Below are positions 8,965 to 17,393 of a stretch of DNA of 47,443 nt, piece by piece. The number at the start of each line of letters is the position of its first letter. Position 1 is the first letter of the stretch. A program made the position numbers and the translations under genes. The stretch covers positions 1 through 47,443 of the forward strand of contig JAAYMA010000050.1 of NCBI GenBank assembly GCA_012521615.1, given 5' to 3'. The stretch comes from Clostridiaceae bacterium (lineage in GTDB: Bacteria; Bacillota; Clostridia; DSM-8532). The notes under the pieces are model-generated. The model had not been told where the DNA came from and did no database searches. It saw nothing but the letters and a program-made list of their open reading frames with translations.

Positions 8965-10482
8965 ATGAACAGATTCAAAAGTGTGAAATTCCGTACAAAA
9001 TTAATAATATTTTTTCTTTTGGCCATCCTGGTGGTACTTCTGGCCTCGGTATATAATTACTTTTCTCTTCAGATGTTAATCAAGGATACTACTGAGATGT
9101 ACGAAAAAACCATGGAGCTAATATCCATTTACAGATTGCTCGGCTACTTTCAAAATGAAATTGAAACATACCTTTCAACCAACAGTTCCGACAGCCTTAT
9201 TGCATTTTACGATTATATGAATGAAATAAGGGGATTGGCAGACAGCCTTATAAGTAATGTTGTTTATACCTCTGAAGGAATTAAGAGCAAAAATGTAGGC
9301 AATATGATCATCAATTATTTAAGACACGGGGAAGAAGCCATTATAGCAAAAAGAGGCCGTGATATTGAAGGCTACACATCCTATTATGAACGTACAGTGA
9401 AAGAAAATAATGAAATAATGCGATATATAGAAGAAATAATGAGTTATGAGCTTATTGATACTTCGGATAATTATGCTGTCATATCCAGAAGAATTCAGTT
9501 CGCTACAAAATTCAATAACTTTCTTATTGCCGGTGTAATTGTTTTTGTTACAGTCATGATTTTAAGTTTTTCTTTTCAAATCACCAAGCCCATTACAAAA
9601 TTAGCCTCCTATGCAAAAAAAGTCTCTGCCGGGGATTTCGATGTGGAAGTTCATTCTGACAGCCATGACGAAATCGGAATTCTTTATAAGGCTTTTAACA
9701 GAATGGTTATCAGCATCAAAAAGTATATAGGTGAGATAGAGGAAAAAGCAAGACTGGAAAAAATCCTTAATGAACAGCAGCTAAATAACCTTAAAATGAA
9801 AAATGCGCTGAGGGAGGCAGAGCTGCTGGCCTTGCAGTCGCAAATAAATCCCCATTTTATTTTTAATACTATAAATATCGGAGCTAAAATAGCAATGCTT
9901 GAAGGGGACATGAAAACATGCACCTACCTGGAAAATGCTGCTGATATTTTCAGATATAATTTAAAAGGTCTGGATTCTGCTGTTGAACTGAGAGAAGAGA
10001 TTGAAAACGTAAAATCCTATATTTATCTTTTACAGACCCGTTTTGGTGATACTGTCAATTTCAATATGGAAATCGGGGAGGATGAAGGAGCTCTCAATAT
10101 TATAGTTCCCAGAATGATTTTGCAGCCAATAGTTGAAAATGCTTATATACATGGAATAAGCGAAATGGAGGAAGGCGGTGTAATTACCCTTAAGGTCTGC
10201 AGTGACGCAGAGAATGTCTATGTGTATGTAATAGACAATGGGAAGGGCATGAGTCAGGATAAAATAGATGAACTGCTGGGAGGTAAAAACGACCAGGAAA
10301 TAAATTTATCTCTTTCTTCCAAAACCGGACACACAACCGGAATAGGTATAGACAATGTAATAAGACGGTTGAGATTGTATTTTAACAGGCATGATGTATT
10401 GGATATTAAATGTGAGTCCGGACTGACCAAGGTTATCTTCAAACTTCCTAAAAACAGACAACAGGAGGAGCAAAATGTATAG
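8965..10482 (+). CDS. LytS/YesM-type sensor histidine kinase
   Basis: Membrane kinase of the HisK_5 type. The order is TM1 (about residues 8-30), an extracellular sensor region, TM2 (about 185-208), HAMP (about 210-260), a short coiled coil, and a His_kinase domain whose phosphoacceptor His lies in QSQINPHFIFNT (bases 9853-9855). A HATPase_c domain follows, with VENAYIHGI and DNGKGM. The start could be ATG 8953 or 8965; 8965 has a GGTGA site at suitable spacing. Its end overlaps the regulator gene by 8 bp, so translation is coupled. The partner sensor is the binding protein just upstream. Confidence 0.88.
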   Translation: MNRFKSVKFRTKLIIFFLLAILVVLLASVYNYFSLQMLIKDTTEMYEKTMELISIYRLLGYFQNEIETYLSTNSSDSLIAFYDYMNEIRGLADSLISNVVYTSEGIKSKNVGNMIINYLRHGEEAIIAKRGRDIEGYTSYYERTVKENNEIMRYIEEIMSYELIDTSDNYAVISRRIQFATKFNNFLIAGVIVFVTVMILSFSFQITKPITKLASYAKKVSAGDFDVEVHSDSHDEIGILYKAFNRMVISIKKYIGEIEEKARLEKILNEQQLNNLKMKNALREAELLALQSQINPHFIFNTINIGAKIAMLEGDMKTCTYLENAADIFRYNLKGLDSAVELREEIENVKSYIYLLQTRFGDTVNFNMEIGEDEGALNIIVPRMILQPIVENAYIHGISEMEEGGVITLKVCSDAENVYVYVIDNGKGMSQDKIDELLGGKNDQEINLSLSSKTGHTTGIGIDNVIRRLRLYFNRHDVLDIKCESGLTKVIFKLPKNRQQEEQNV

Positions 10483-12046
10483 GGTGCTTATTGTGGATGA
10501 TGAACCAATTGCCATAGATGCGGTGGAATACATAATAAAAAACAATCTCGAAAATCTGGAGGTCGGAGGAAAAGCCAGATCGGGCAGGGAAGCCATTGAA
10601 AAAGCTTATAACATCAGACCGGATATAGTTATTATAGATATTAAGATGCCTGGGATAAATGGGCTGGAAGCAATCCGCAAGATAAAGGAATTCAACCCTG
10701 ATGTCTATTTCATCGTTATTTCTGCTTACGACTTTTTTGAGTACGCAAAGGAAGCCATGTCCCTTGGTGTTGTGGAATATCTGGTGAAACCTGTCAAGGA
10801 AGCTAAGCTTGTCGAGGCACTTAAAAGAGTTATGGAAATTATTTCCCAAAAACGTAAAAGAATCAGCAGAGAACTTGAACTGAAAGAAAAGCTGGAAATA
10901 ATCATTCCCACTCTTGAAAATGGATTTATCCATTCCATATGTTCGCATGAGAACAACACAGAAGAATTAATCAACTTCAGCCGCTTATTTGAGCTTGAAA
11001 ACAAAGCAGGTTATGTAATGGCCATAGAATTTGGTGACAGATTTCAAAGCAAAATCAGTGCAAGTGTAAAAACTCAGAACCATTACGGCAATTGGCGTGA
11101 TATACTTAAATCGATGTGTAACTGTATAGTCGGACCTCTTATGTTTAACCGTATAATAACCTATATCATCAATGATACTCAGGATGATAGTTTCTCGGTG
11201 AAGATATCAGCCGTCAGACTTGCCGAAGAGTTTGCAAATAAAGTGCGTAACAGTTTTGGTGACGTTTTGATTGGAATCGGAAGATGTTATGAAAATGTGG
11301 TGAATGCAAAAAAATCCTACAGTGAAGCTATGCAGGCACTGCAATATTTAAGCCGCAGTTCAGATTTTATTCTCCATATTGACGATGTAATAGTAGAGTT
11401 TGATAAAGAGCATGAAATAGATAAGGAAATAGAGCGTGAAATTAATGAAAAAGTGTCCAGAGGCGATGTAAATTCAGCATTAGTTGCATTTGACAGAATA
11501 TTTGATGATATTGTGCCTGATACTTCCGGTCTTGACGAGGCCAGGGACAAATGTATTTTTATTTTGGTAGAGCTGTCAAAACGCTGGGATTATATCAGAT
11601 ATGATTTCAGGAAAGTTCTTAAGAAAATAATTAATGCGAATAATTTAGATGAATTAAAGAATATTCTTAGAAGATACATTGAAAAAACTACTGAGAAAGT
11701 GGCTTTAAGCCATCAGGAAAAAGTAAATTCAATAATTGCCGCAGCAGATGAGTACATGCTGAAAAACTATGCAAAAGATATTACACTGGAGGATATTGCC
11801 CGTGTAGTAAATTTAAGCCCTTACTATTTCAGTCGTTTCTACAAGGAACAAAGCGGGGTTAACTTCATTGACAGGCTAACTGCTATACGTATTGAAAAAG
11901 CAAAAGAATACTTTCAAAATACCGATTTGTCTCTGAAGGAGGTTTCAGGACTTGTCGGATATCAGGACCCGAATTATTTTTCCAAATTATTCAAAAAGAC
12001 TACTGGGTATACTGTCACCGAATATAAGGAGATTTATAGAAAGTGA
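10475..12046 (+). CDS. YesN-type response regulator, AraC-family DNA-binding output
   Basis: Receiver domain (about residues 1-120) with the phosphoacceptor Asp55 in IVIIDIKMPG and the switch Lys in EYLVKPV. A central region of about 290 residues, typical of YesN proteins, follows. The C-terminal AraC-type double helix-turn-helix (about 420-520) contains SPYYFSRFYKEQSG and VGYQDPNYFSKLFKKTTG. Ribosome site ACAGGAGG precedes ATG 10475. It probably activates the downstream sugar-transport genes when the kinase detects sugar, by analogy with the XylFII-LytS-YesN system. Confidence 0.9.
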   Translation: MYRVLIVDDEPIAIDAVEYIIKNNLENLEVGGKARSGREAIEKAYNIRPDIVIIDIKMPGINGLEAIRKIKEFNPDVYFIVISAYDFFEYAKEAMSLGVVEYLVKPVKEAKLVEALKRVMEIISQKRKRISRELELKEKLEIIIPTLENGFIHSICSHENNTEELINFSRLFELENKAGYVMAIEFGDRFQSKISASVKTQNHYGNWRDILKSMCNCIVGPLMFNRIITYIINDTQDDSFSVKISAVRLAEEFANKVRNSFGDVLIGIGRCYENVVNAKKSYSEAMQALQYLSRSSDFILHIDDVIVEFDKEHEIDKEIEREINEKVSRGDVNSALVAFDRIFDDIVPDTSGLDEARDKCIFILVELSKRWDYIRYDFRKVLKKIINANNLDELKNILRRYIEKTTEKVALSHQEKVNSIIAAADEYMLKNYAKDITLEDIARVVNLSPYYFSRFYKEQSGVNFIDRLTAIRIEKAKEYFQNTDLSLKEVSGLVGYQDPNYFSKLFKKTTGYTVTEYKEIYRK

Positions 12047-12055
12047 GGTTGGCAT

Positions 12056-13105
12056 ATGAGTACCTTCGCCCAAAGAGTTCTTAAAGTTGTACTCATGCTG
12101 ATTTGTGTGATGTTTTTGTGTTCATGCAGACAGCAGGGTTCGGCTGAAGAGACGGACACAGGCAGAAAACCGGTTATAGGATTTTCTCTGGCGACTTTAA
12201 AAGAGGACAGATGGCTCAGGGACAGAGATATTTTCATTGCTAAGGCAAAGCAGGCAGGTTACGATGTGATGGTCAAACATGCCAACAACGACAGCCAACT
12301 TCAATTTGAGCAGGTTAATGATATGATAGCAGAAGGGATAGATGTTCTGGTCATTGCACCCCAGGACAGTGATGATGCGGCAAGGTGTGTAAATGCTGCC
12401 AAAAAGGCAGGTATCCCGGTTGTATCCTATGATCGTCTGGTCCTGAATGCCAATGTTGATGCATATGTTTCTTTTGATGTTGTAAAAGTAGGGCAACTGA
12501 TGGCCGAAGCCCTTGTCAGCGAAGTACCCGAGGGTGGTTATATCATAGTTTGCGGTGCTGAAAATGATCACAACAGTAAACTTTATTATTCAGGGTATAT
12601 GTCAGTGCTGTCCAGGTCGAAGAATGCACAAAAAATAGATGTTATTGCAGAGACATGGGTTGAGGACTGGAGAAGAGAAGGGGCCTTTGACTTTGTCTCC
12701 AAAGTACTGAGAGAAAACGGGGATAAAGTGCATGGGATTATTGCCGGAAATGATTCGTTAGCCTGGGGGGCCATTGACGCCATTTCGGTAGCGCGCCTGA
12801 CGGGCAAAATCAAAGTAGTAGGTCATGATGCCGATCTTGCGGCTTGTCAGCGGATTGTGGAAGGTACTCAACTTGCAACAATATATAAACCTATAAAAAA
12901 CCTGGTTGAAGCAACGCTGGAAGTATGTGATGCACTGTTGAAAGATGAACCGTTCTCATATAATCGTACAATTAATGATGGTACATATGATATCCCATAT
13001 GTAATGCTGGATGTAATACTGGTAACAAAGGATAATATAGATGATACAGTGATAAAAGATGGATTTCATTTAAAGAAGGATATTTACAGAAACCTTGATG
13101 AATAG
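12056..13105 (+). CDS. Sugar-binding lipoprotein (XylF/ChvE-like), second binding protein
   Basis: A lipoprotein signal peptide has the lipobox LCSC at about residues 20-23. It is followed by a type I periplasmic-binding fold with GFSLATLKEDRW and VIAPQDSDDAARCVNAAKKAGIP (the last quoted in part), typical of xylose/multiple-sugar binding proteins. It starts 9 bp after the YesN stop and ends before a terminator, so it belongs to the regulatory transcript rather than the transporter transcript. It could be a second sensor component, a low-abundance binding protein, or a duplicate with altered sugar preference. Confidence 0.83.
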   Translation: MSTFAQRVLKVVLMLICVMFLCSCRQQGSAEETDTGRKPVIGFSLATLKEDRWLRDRDIFIAKAKQAGYDVMVKHANNDSQLQFEQVNDMIAEGIDVLVIAPQDSDDAARCVNAAKKAGIPVVSYDRLVLNANVDAYVSFDVVKVGQLMAEALVSEVPEGGYIIVCGAENDHNSKLYYSGYMSVLSRSKNAQKIDVIAETWVEDWRREGAFDFVSKVLRENGDKVHGIIAGNDSLAWGAIDAISVARLTGKIKVVGHDADLAACQRIVEGTQLATIYKPIKNLVEATLEVCDALLKDEPFSYNRTINDGTYDIPYVMLDVILVTKDNIDDTVIKDGFHLKKDIYRNLDE

Positions 13106-13117
13106 AGGATGAAAATA

Positions 13118-13150
13118 CGGGAAGTAATTTTTTGCTTCCCGTTTTTTTTT
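13118..13150 (+). terminator. Rho-independent terminator after the sensor/regulator operon
   Basis: A CGGGAAG / CTTCCCG stem (13118-13124 and 13135-13141) is followed by nine T residues. It separates the sensor-kinase-regulator transcript from the transporter genes. Confidence 0.9.
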
Positions 13151-13227
13151 ACAGCAAATAATTACAGATTTGATAAAAGCAAAAAAAAGACAGGTAATTT
13201 TGTATTATAAACCAACAATATATTTTA

Positions 13228-13256
13228 TTGTTAATCATACCTCCTTCAAATATGAT
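13228..13256 (+). promoter_or_regulatory. Candidate promoter of the sugar-transport operon
   Basis: TTGTTA (13228-13233) and TATGAT (13251-13256) are separated by 17 bp. It fits sigma-A spacing, but neither box is perfect. If used, transcription starts near 13263. Confidence 0.5.
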
Positions 13257-13290
13257 AAAACTATCAGAACAAAATACTATTTGAAGGAGG
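13240..13290 (+). repeat. 13-bp perfect inverted repeat that includes the Shine-Dalgarno of the sugar-binding protein gene
   Basis: The left arm CCTCCTTCAAATA (13240-13252) is the exact reverse complement of the right arm TATTTGAAGGAGG (13278-13290). The right arm is the ribosome site of the gene starting at 13298. The 25-base spacer itself contains a small TGATA/TATCA hairpin. At RNA level the structure would hide the ribosome site. At DNA level the left arm overlaps the candidate -10 box and could be an operator half. Confidence 0.8.
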
Positions 13291-13297
13291 AACCCCA

Positions 13298-14458
13298 ATG
13301 AAAAAATTTATTGCATTATTACTGGTCCTGACAATGACACTTTCCCTGGTGGCCTGCGGAGGGAAGGCAACACAGACTGAACAGACAACTGACCCCTCAA
13401 ATCAGCAAACTGATGTATCTGACAAATCAGGCGACAGTAAGACAGTTGACATCGGCATAGTTCTGCCGACTAAAGACGAACCCAGATGGATTCAGGACGA
13501 GACACGCTTTAAGGATGCACTGAGATCGACAGAATATAGCGTTGAAGTTCTTTTCAGCCAGGGAGATTCTGCAAGGGAGAAACAGAATGTTGAAGCCCTG
13601 ATAGCCAAAGGAATTAAAGTTCTGATCATATGTGCCCATGACGGTGCAGCTGCAGCTGCTGCCGCTGAAGCTGCCAAAAAAGAAGGCGTTACAGTTATTG
13701 CTTACGACAGACTTATAAATGGTACTGATGCAGTAGACTATTATGTAACTTTTGACAGTGTTGCTGTAGGTGAAGCCATGGGACAGTATCTTGCTGACAG
13801 AGCTGAAGGTAAAGGCAATCCCCTTTATCTCTATGCCGGTGCAGCTTCTGACAACAATTCATTCCTGTTCTTCGAAGGTGCATGGAATATCTTACAGCCC
13901 AAGATAGCTGATGGTACTTTTGAAATCAAAAACTCCAGTGAAGCTGTGGCACTTCAGGACAAAGCTACATTAACCCGTGACGAAATGGCCAGAATTATCG
14001 GACAGGTCACAACCAACTGGGACTTTAACGAAGCTAAGAACAAGGCAGAAGCTCACTTGACAGCTGTAGGAAAAGAAGACAAAGGTGACGTGTTTATTCT
14101 TGCTCCTAACGATGGAACAGCCAGATCAATTGCTGACACCTTTGCTGCTGACCCGGATGTAACAAGCTATGTAGTTACCGGTCAGGACGCTGAAAAAGCT
14201 TCAGTCCAATACATAATAGACGGTAAACAGTCTATGACAGTGTTCAAGGACGTACGTACACTGGTTAACGATGCAATCAATATGGCAATTAGCGTGTTAA
14301 AGGGCAATACTCCTGAAACAACAGGAGCATACAACAATGGGGTTATCGATGTAAAAGCTAAGCAGACTGACGTAATAGTAGTTGATAAAGATAATGTAAA
14401 AGCCGCGCTGATAGACTCAGGATATTATCCTGCATCTGACTTCACAGGTCTTGATTAA
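13298..14458 (+). CDS. Sugar ABC transporter substrate-binding lipoprotein (ChvE/XylF type)
   Basis: A lipoprotein signal peptide with lipobox LVAC (about residues 16-19) and a Thr/Gln/Ser-rich linker to about residue 48 precede a type I binding-protein fold containing GIVLPTKDEPRWIQDE and ICAHDGAAAAAAAEAAKKEG. Its closest families are ChvE/MmsE multiple-sugar and XylF xylose binding proteins. It is the first gene of the transporter operon and has a very strong ribosome site GAAGGAGG. A hairpin after the stop probably keeps it more abundant than the ATPase and permease, as is usual for binding proteins. Confidence 0.88.
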   Translation: MKKFIALLLVLTMTLSLVACGGKATQTEQTTDPSNQQTDVSDKSGDSKTVDIGIVLPTKDEPRWIQDETRFKDALRSTEYSVEVLFSQGDSAREKQNVEALIAKGIKVLIICAHDGAAAAAAAEAAKKEGVTVIAYDRLINGTDAVDYYVTFDSVAVGEAMGQYLADRAEGKGNPLYLYAGAASDNNSFLFFEGAWNILQPKIADGTFEIKNSSEAVALQDKATLTRDEMARIIGQVTTNWDFNEAKNKAEAHLTAVGKEDKGDVFILAPNDGTARSIADTFAADPDVTSYVVTGQDAEKASVQYIIDGKQSMTVFKDVRTLVNDAINMAISVLKGNTPETTGAYNNGVIDVKAKQTDVIVVDKDNVKAALIDSGYYPASDFTGLD

Positions 14459-14468
14459 TAGTAGTTAT

Positions 14469-14510
14469 CAAGAGGGGATAGTATATAACTACTATCCCTC
14501 TTTCGTTTTG
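14469..14510 (+). terminator. Intercistronic hairpin (leaky terminator) between binding protein and ATPase genes
   Basis: A stem of about 12 bp (AGAGGGGATAGTA with TACTATCCCTCT, one bulged G) is followed by TTTCGTTTTG. The T tract is interrupted, so partial termination or 3'-end protection of the upstream message is likely. Confidence 0.65.
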
Positions 14511-14548
14511 GACATAGGTTTTATAGCTTAAGATTAAGGAGCGTTGCT

Positions 14549-16078
14549 ATGGAAAAGTATATTTTGGAGATGAGGAATATCTCTAAAGAGTTTCCAGGTG
14601 TCAAAGCTTTGGATAATGTTAACTTCAAAGTTAAAGAAGGAGAAATCCATTGTCTTGTAGGAGAAAACGGAGCTGGAAAATCTACTTTAATGAAGGTTTT
14701 GAGCGGAGTTTATCCTTATGGAACTTATGAAGGAGATATAATTATCAATGGCGAAGTTCAGAAATATATGGGCATTGCTGACAGTGAAGCGGCAGGAATC
14801 GCTATAATTTATCAGGAGCTGGCTTTGGTACCTGAGATGACTATATATGAAAATATATTTTTGGGAAACGAAATTACGAAGGGTTTGGCCATAGATGAAA
14901 ATGAAACAATCAGAAAAGCTACAGAGATAATGAATAAAGTCGGTTTAAAAATAAACCCTTCCATGAGAATAAAAGACATAGGTATTGGCAGCCAACAACT
15001 TGTTGAAATAGCAAAAGCTCTTAGCAAAAATGTTAAAATTCTTATTCTGGACGAGCCTACAGCAGCACTTAATGAGATTGACAGTCAGAATCTTCTCCAG
15101 CTTATCAGGGATCTGAAAAAAGAGGGTGTAACCTCCATAATGATTTCACATAAACTTAAAGAGGTTATAGCCATAGCAGATACCATTACAGTTCTGAGAG
15201 ACGGCAAAACCATATGTACAATGGATAATACCAATAACAAGGTAAAAGAAAATGAAATTATCAAGCATATGGTGGGCAGGGAAATTGACAATATATATCC
15301 GAAAAGAGAAAAGATTGAACCCGGTGAAGTGGTTCTTGAGGTTAGGAATTGGAATGTATATGATCCTAAACTCGGACGTCAGATCATACATAATGTCAAC
15401 TTCAATGTCCGGAAAGGTGAAATAGTAGGCATCTCAGGCTTGATGGGAGCCGGCCGTACAGAATTGGCACTGAGCATTTTTGGCAATCCGAGAGGCTACA
15501 AAGTTGATGGCGAGCTTTATGTTGGCGGAACAAAACAAATGTTTAATCACCCAAGTCAGGCTTTTAAAGCAGGTATTGCTTATGTTACTGAAGACAGAAA
15601 AGGGGATGGACTCATTCTCATTCAGGATATCAAATCAAACATTACCCTGGCAAATCTTAAGGTTTTAGCAAGATTGGGAATTATCAATGAAAATGAAGAA
15701 GTTAAGGTAAGCAATGAATATAAGGAGTCTATTAATATAAAGGCGCCCTCTATTGAACAGATAGTTGGGAATTTAAGCGGAGGAAACCAGCAAAAGGTTT
15801 CATTGTGCAAAGCACTGTTTGCATCTCCTAATATTCTTATCCTCGATGAGCCTACACGGGGTATTGACGTAGGTGCTAAATACGAAATCTACACTATCAT
15901 GAACAGGTTGGTACAGGAAGGTATGAGTATTATTATGATTTCGTCCGATTTACTTGAAGTCATTGGCATGAGCGACAGAATCTATGTTATGGCTGAGGGT
16001 AAGTTTGTCGGGGAAATCGATGCAAAAGATGCTACCGAGCATAACATTATGGAAATGGCCACTATACAGGAGGGATAA
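14549..16078 (+). CDS. Sugar ABC transporter ATP-binding protein (MmsA/GguA/XylG family)
   Basis: A tandem ABC ATPase of 509 residues, typical of monosaccharide importers. NBD1 has Walker A GENGAGKST, and its signature region has degenerated to IGIGSQQLVEIAKAL. NBD2 has the degenerate Walker A GLMGAGRTE, a canonical LSGGNQQKVSL signature and ILILDEPTRGIDVGA. This asymmetry is normal for the family. It is preceded by AAGGAG and overlaps the permease start by one base (TAATG). It energises uptake of the sugar bound by the lipoprotein encoded at 13298. Confidence 0.92.
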   Translation: MEKYILEMRNISKEFPGVKALDNVNFKVKEGEIHCLVGENGAGKSTLMKVLSGVYPYGTYEGDIIINGEVQKYMGIADSEAAGIAIIYQELALVPEMTIYENIFLGNEITKGLAIDENETIRKATEIMNKVGLKINPSMRIKDIGIGSQQLVEIAKALSKNVKILILDEPTAALNEIDSQNLLQLIRDLKKEGVTSIMISHKLKEVIAIADTITVLRDGKTICTMDNTNNKVKENEIIKHMVGREIDNIYPKREKIEPGEVVLEVRNWNVYDPKLGRQIIHNVNFNVRKGEIVGISGLMGAGRTELALSIFGNPRGYKVDGELYVGGTKQMFNHPSQAFKAGIAYVTEDRKGDGLILIQDIKSNITLANLKVLARLGIINENEEVKVSNEYKESINIKAPSIEQIVGNLSGGNQQKVSLCKALFASPNILILDEPTRGIDVGAKYEIYTIMNRLVQEGMSIIMISSDLLEVIGMSDRIYVMAEGKFVGEIDAKDATEHNIMEMATIQEG

Positions 16079-17256
16079 TGATGACTCTGTTTCAAGAACT
16101 AAGACATCTGCTTAAGAAAAACATCAGAGAATATGGAATGTACATAGCATTGCTTGTGATTGTAATTGCCTTCGGGCTGGCAACTGACGGGCTTTTTATT
16201 TCACCCAGAAACATCAGTACCCTTTTAAATCAGACAGGCTACATTATGGTACTTGCTGTTGGTATGACTCTGATTATAGTCTGTCAGTACATCGACCTTT
16301 CAGTAGGTTACCTGGCCGGATTTTCAGGGGCGATAGCAGCAATACTTATGACACAATATGGTGTGTCTGAGTGGGTTGCTATACCTGTCGTAATGATATT
16401 TGGACTGATAGTCGGAATATTTAATGGTTTTCTGGTAGGTCAGCTGGGAATTCCGGCATATGTAGTCTCACTGGCAGGTATGTTTATCTGGAGAGGACTT
16501 CTGCTTATGGCGACAAATAAAACCGGAACGATAATTATTCCAAATAAGGGATTTAACGCTATAGGCAACGGGTTTATTCCTGATATTGTCGAGAATAATG
16601 AGTTTCATGTTCTCACCCTGATAATAGGTGCTTTGGGAATACTTATCTATATTATAAGTGCTATAAGAAACAGACAGAGCAAAATAAGGTATGGTTTTGA
16701 AGTACTGTCAAAACCATTGTTTATAATAAAACTCATATTTATTTCATTTATCATAGGTCTTTTATCATGGATCATTGCAGATTATAACGGATTATCCTGG
16801 ACTGTTATTATCTGTTTATTAGTTGTAGGTATTTATCATTTTATAACTCAGAAAACTACTCTCGGCAGGCATATTTATGCAATGGGCGGAAACAGAAATG
16901 CAGCCCAGCTTGCAGGTATCAGTGTAAAAAAGATTACATTTATTATTTTTGCGTCGATGGGTATGCTGTCTGCAGTATCAGGAATTCTGTATACTTCGAG
17001 ATTGCAGTCAGCCACAACTACTGCAGGTACAATGTTTGAACTGGACGCTATAGCTTCTGCATTCGTGGGCGGGGCCTCTGCAAGCGGTGGTGTCGGTAAG
17101 GTGACCGGTTCTATAGTAGGTGCACTTGTAATGGCGGCACTGACCAATGGTATGAACCTTATGGGTGTGGATATTTCATACCAGTATGCTATACGCGGAG
17201 CGGTTCTGGTCCTTGCAGTTTTCTTTGACGTAACAACAAGAAAGCGAGGTAAATAA
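16078..17256 (+). CDS. Sugar ABC transporter permease (MmsB/GguB/XylH family)
   Basis: A membrane permease of 392 residues with about ten hydrophobic segments. It is longer than RbsC because of an extra membrane region in the middle (about 180-250), as in XylH and MmsB. The cytoplasmic coupling region reads GGNRNAAQLAGI, and the C-terminal signature is GGASASGGVGKVTGSIVGAL. It overlaps the ATPase gene stop. AGGAGGG is 3 bp from ATG 16078 and 6 bp from a second ATG at 16081, so either may be the start. It forms the channel of the importer. Confidence 0.91.
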   Translation: MMTLFQELRHLLKKNIREYGMYIALLVIVIAFGLATDGLFISPRNISTLLNQTGYIMVLAVGMTLIIVCQYIDLSVGYLAGFSGAIAAILMTQYGVSEWVAIPVVMIFGLIVGIFNGFLVGQLGIPAYVVSLAGMFIWRGLLLMATNKTGTIIIPNKGFNAIGNGFIPDIVENNEFHVLTLIIGALGILIYIISAIRNRQSKIRYGFEVLSKPLFIIKLIFISFIIGLLSWIIADYNGLSWTVIICLLVVGIYHFITQKTTLGRHIYAMGGNRNAAQLAGISVKKITFIIFASMGMLSAVSGILYTSRLQSATTTAGTMFELDAIASAFVGGASASGGVGKVTGSIVGALVMAALTNGMNLMGVDISYQYAIRGAVLVLAVFFDVTTRKRGK

Positions 17257-17283
17257 ATTCTGCATAAATAACAGCCTCCCCAG

Positions 17284-17319
17284 CTATGCCTTCCTGATTT
17301 ATAGATTTGGAAGGCATAG
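17284..17319 (+). repeat. Perfect 11-bp inverted repeat after the transporter operon
   Basis: CTATGCCTTCC (17284-17294) pairs with GGAAGGCATAG (17309-17319) across a 14-base loop. No T tract follows, so it looks like a 3'-end stabilising hairpin or weak terminator rather than a classical terminator. Confidence 0.7.
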
Positions 17320-17393
17320 TGTTATATATGATGAATGACAATAAAACTGTTTCATAGTCAGAGAGGCTTTTAGATGTAAAAGGGGGTATCGAA

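Noticed and set aside
14812-15027. Small minus-strand frames inside the ABC ATPase and other long genes
   Set aside because: Antisense shadows without start signals or family features.
17320-17393. A sigma-D (motility) promoter before the chemoreceptor gene
   Set aside because: A TAAA-like element is present, but no GCCGATAA-like -10 at 14-16 bp could be found.
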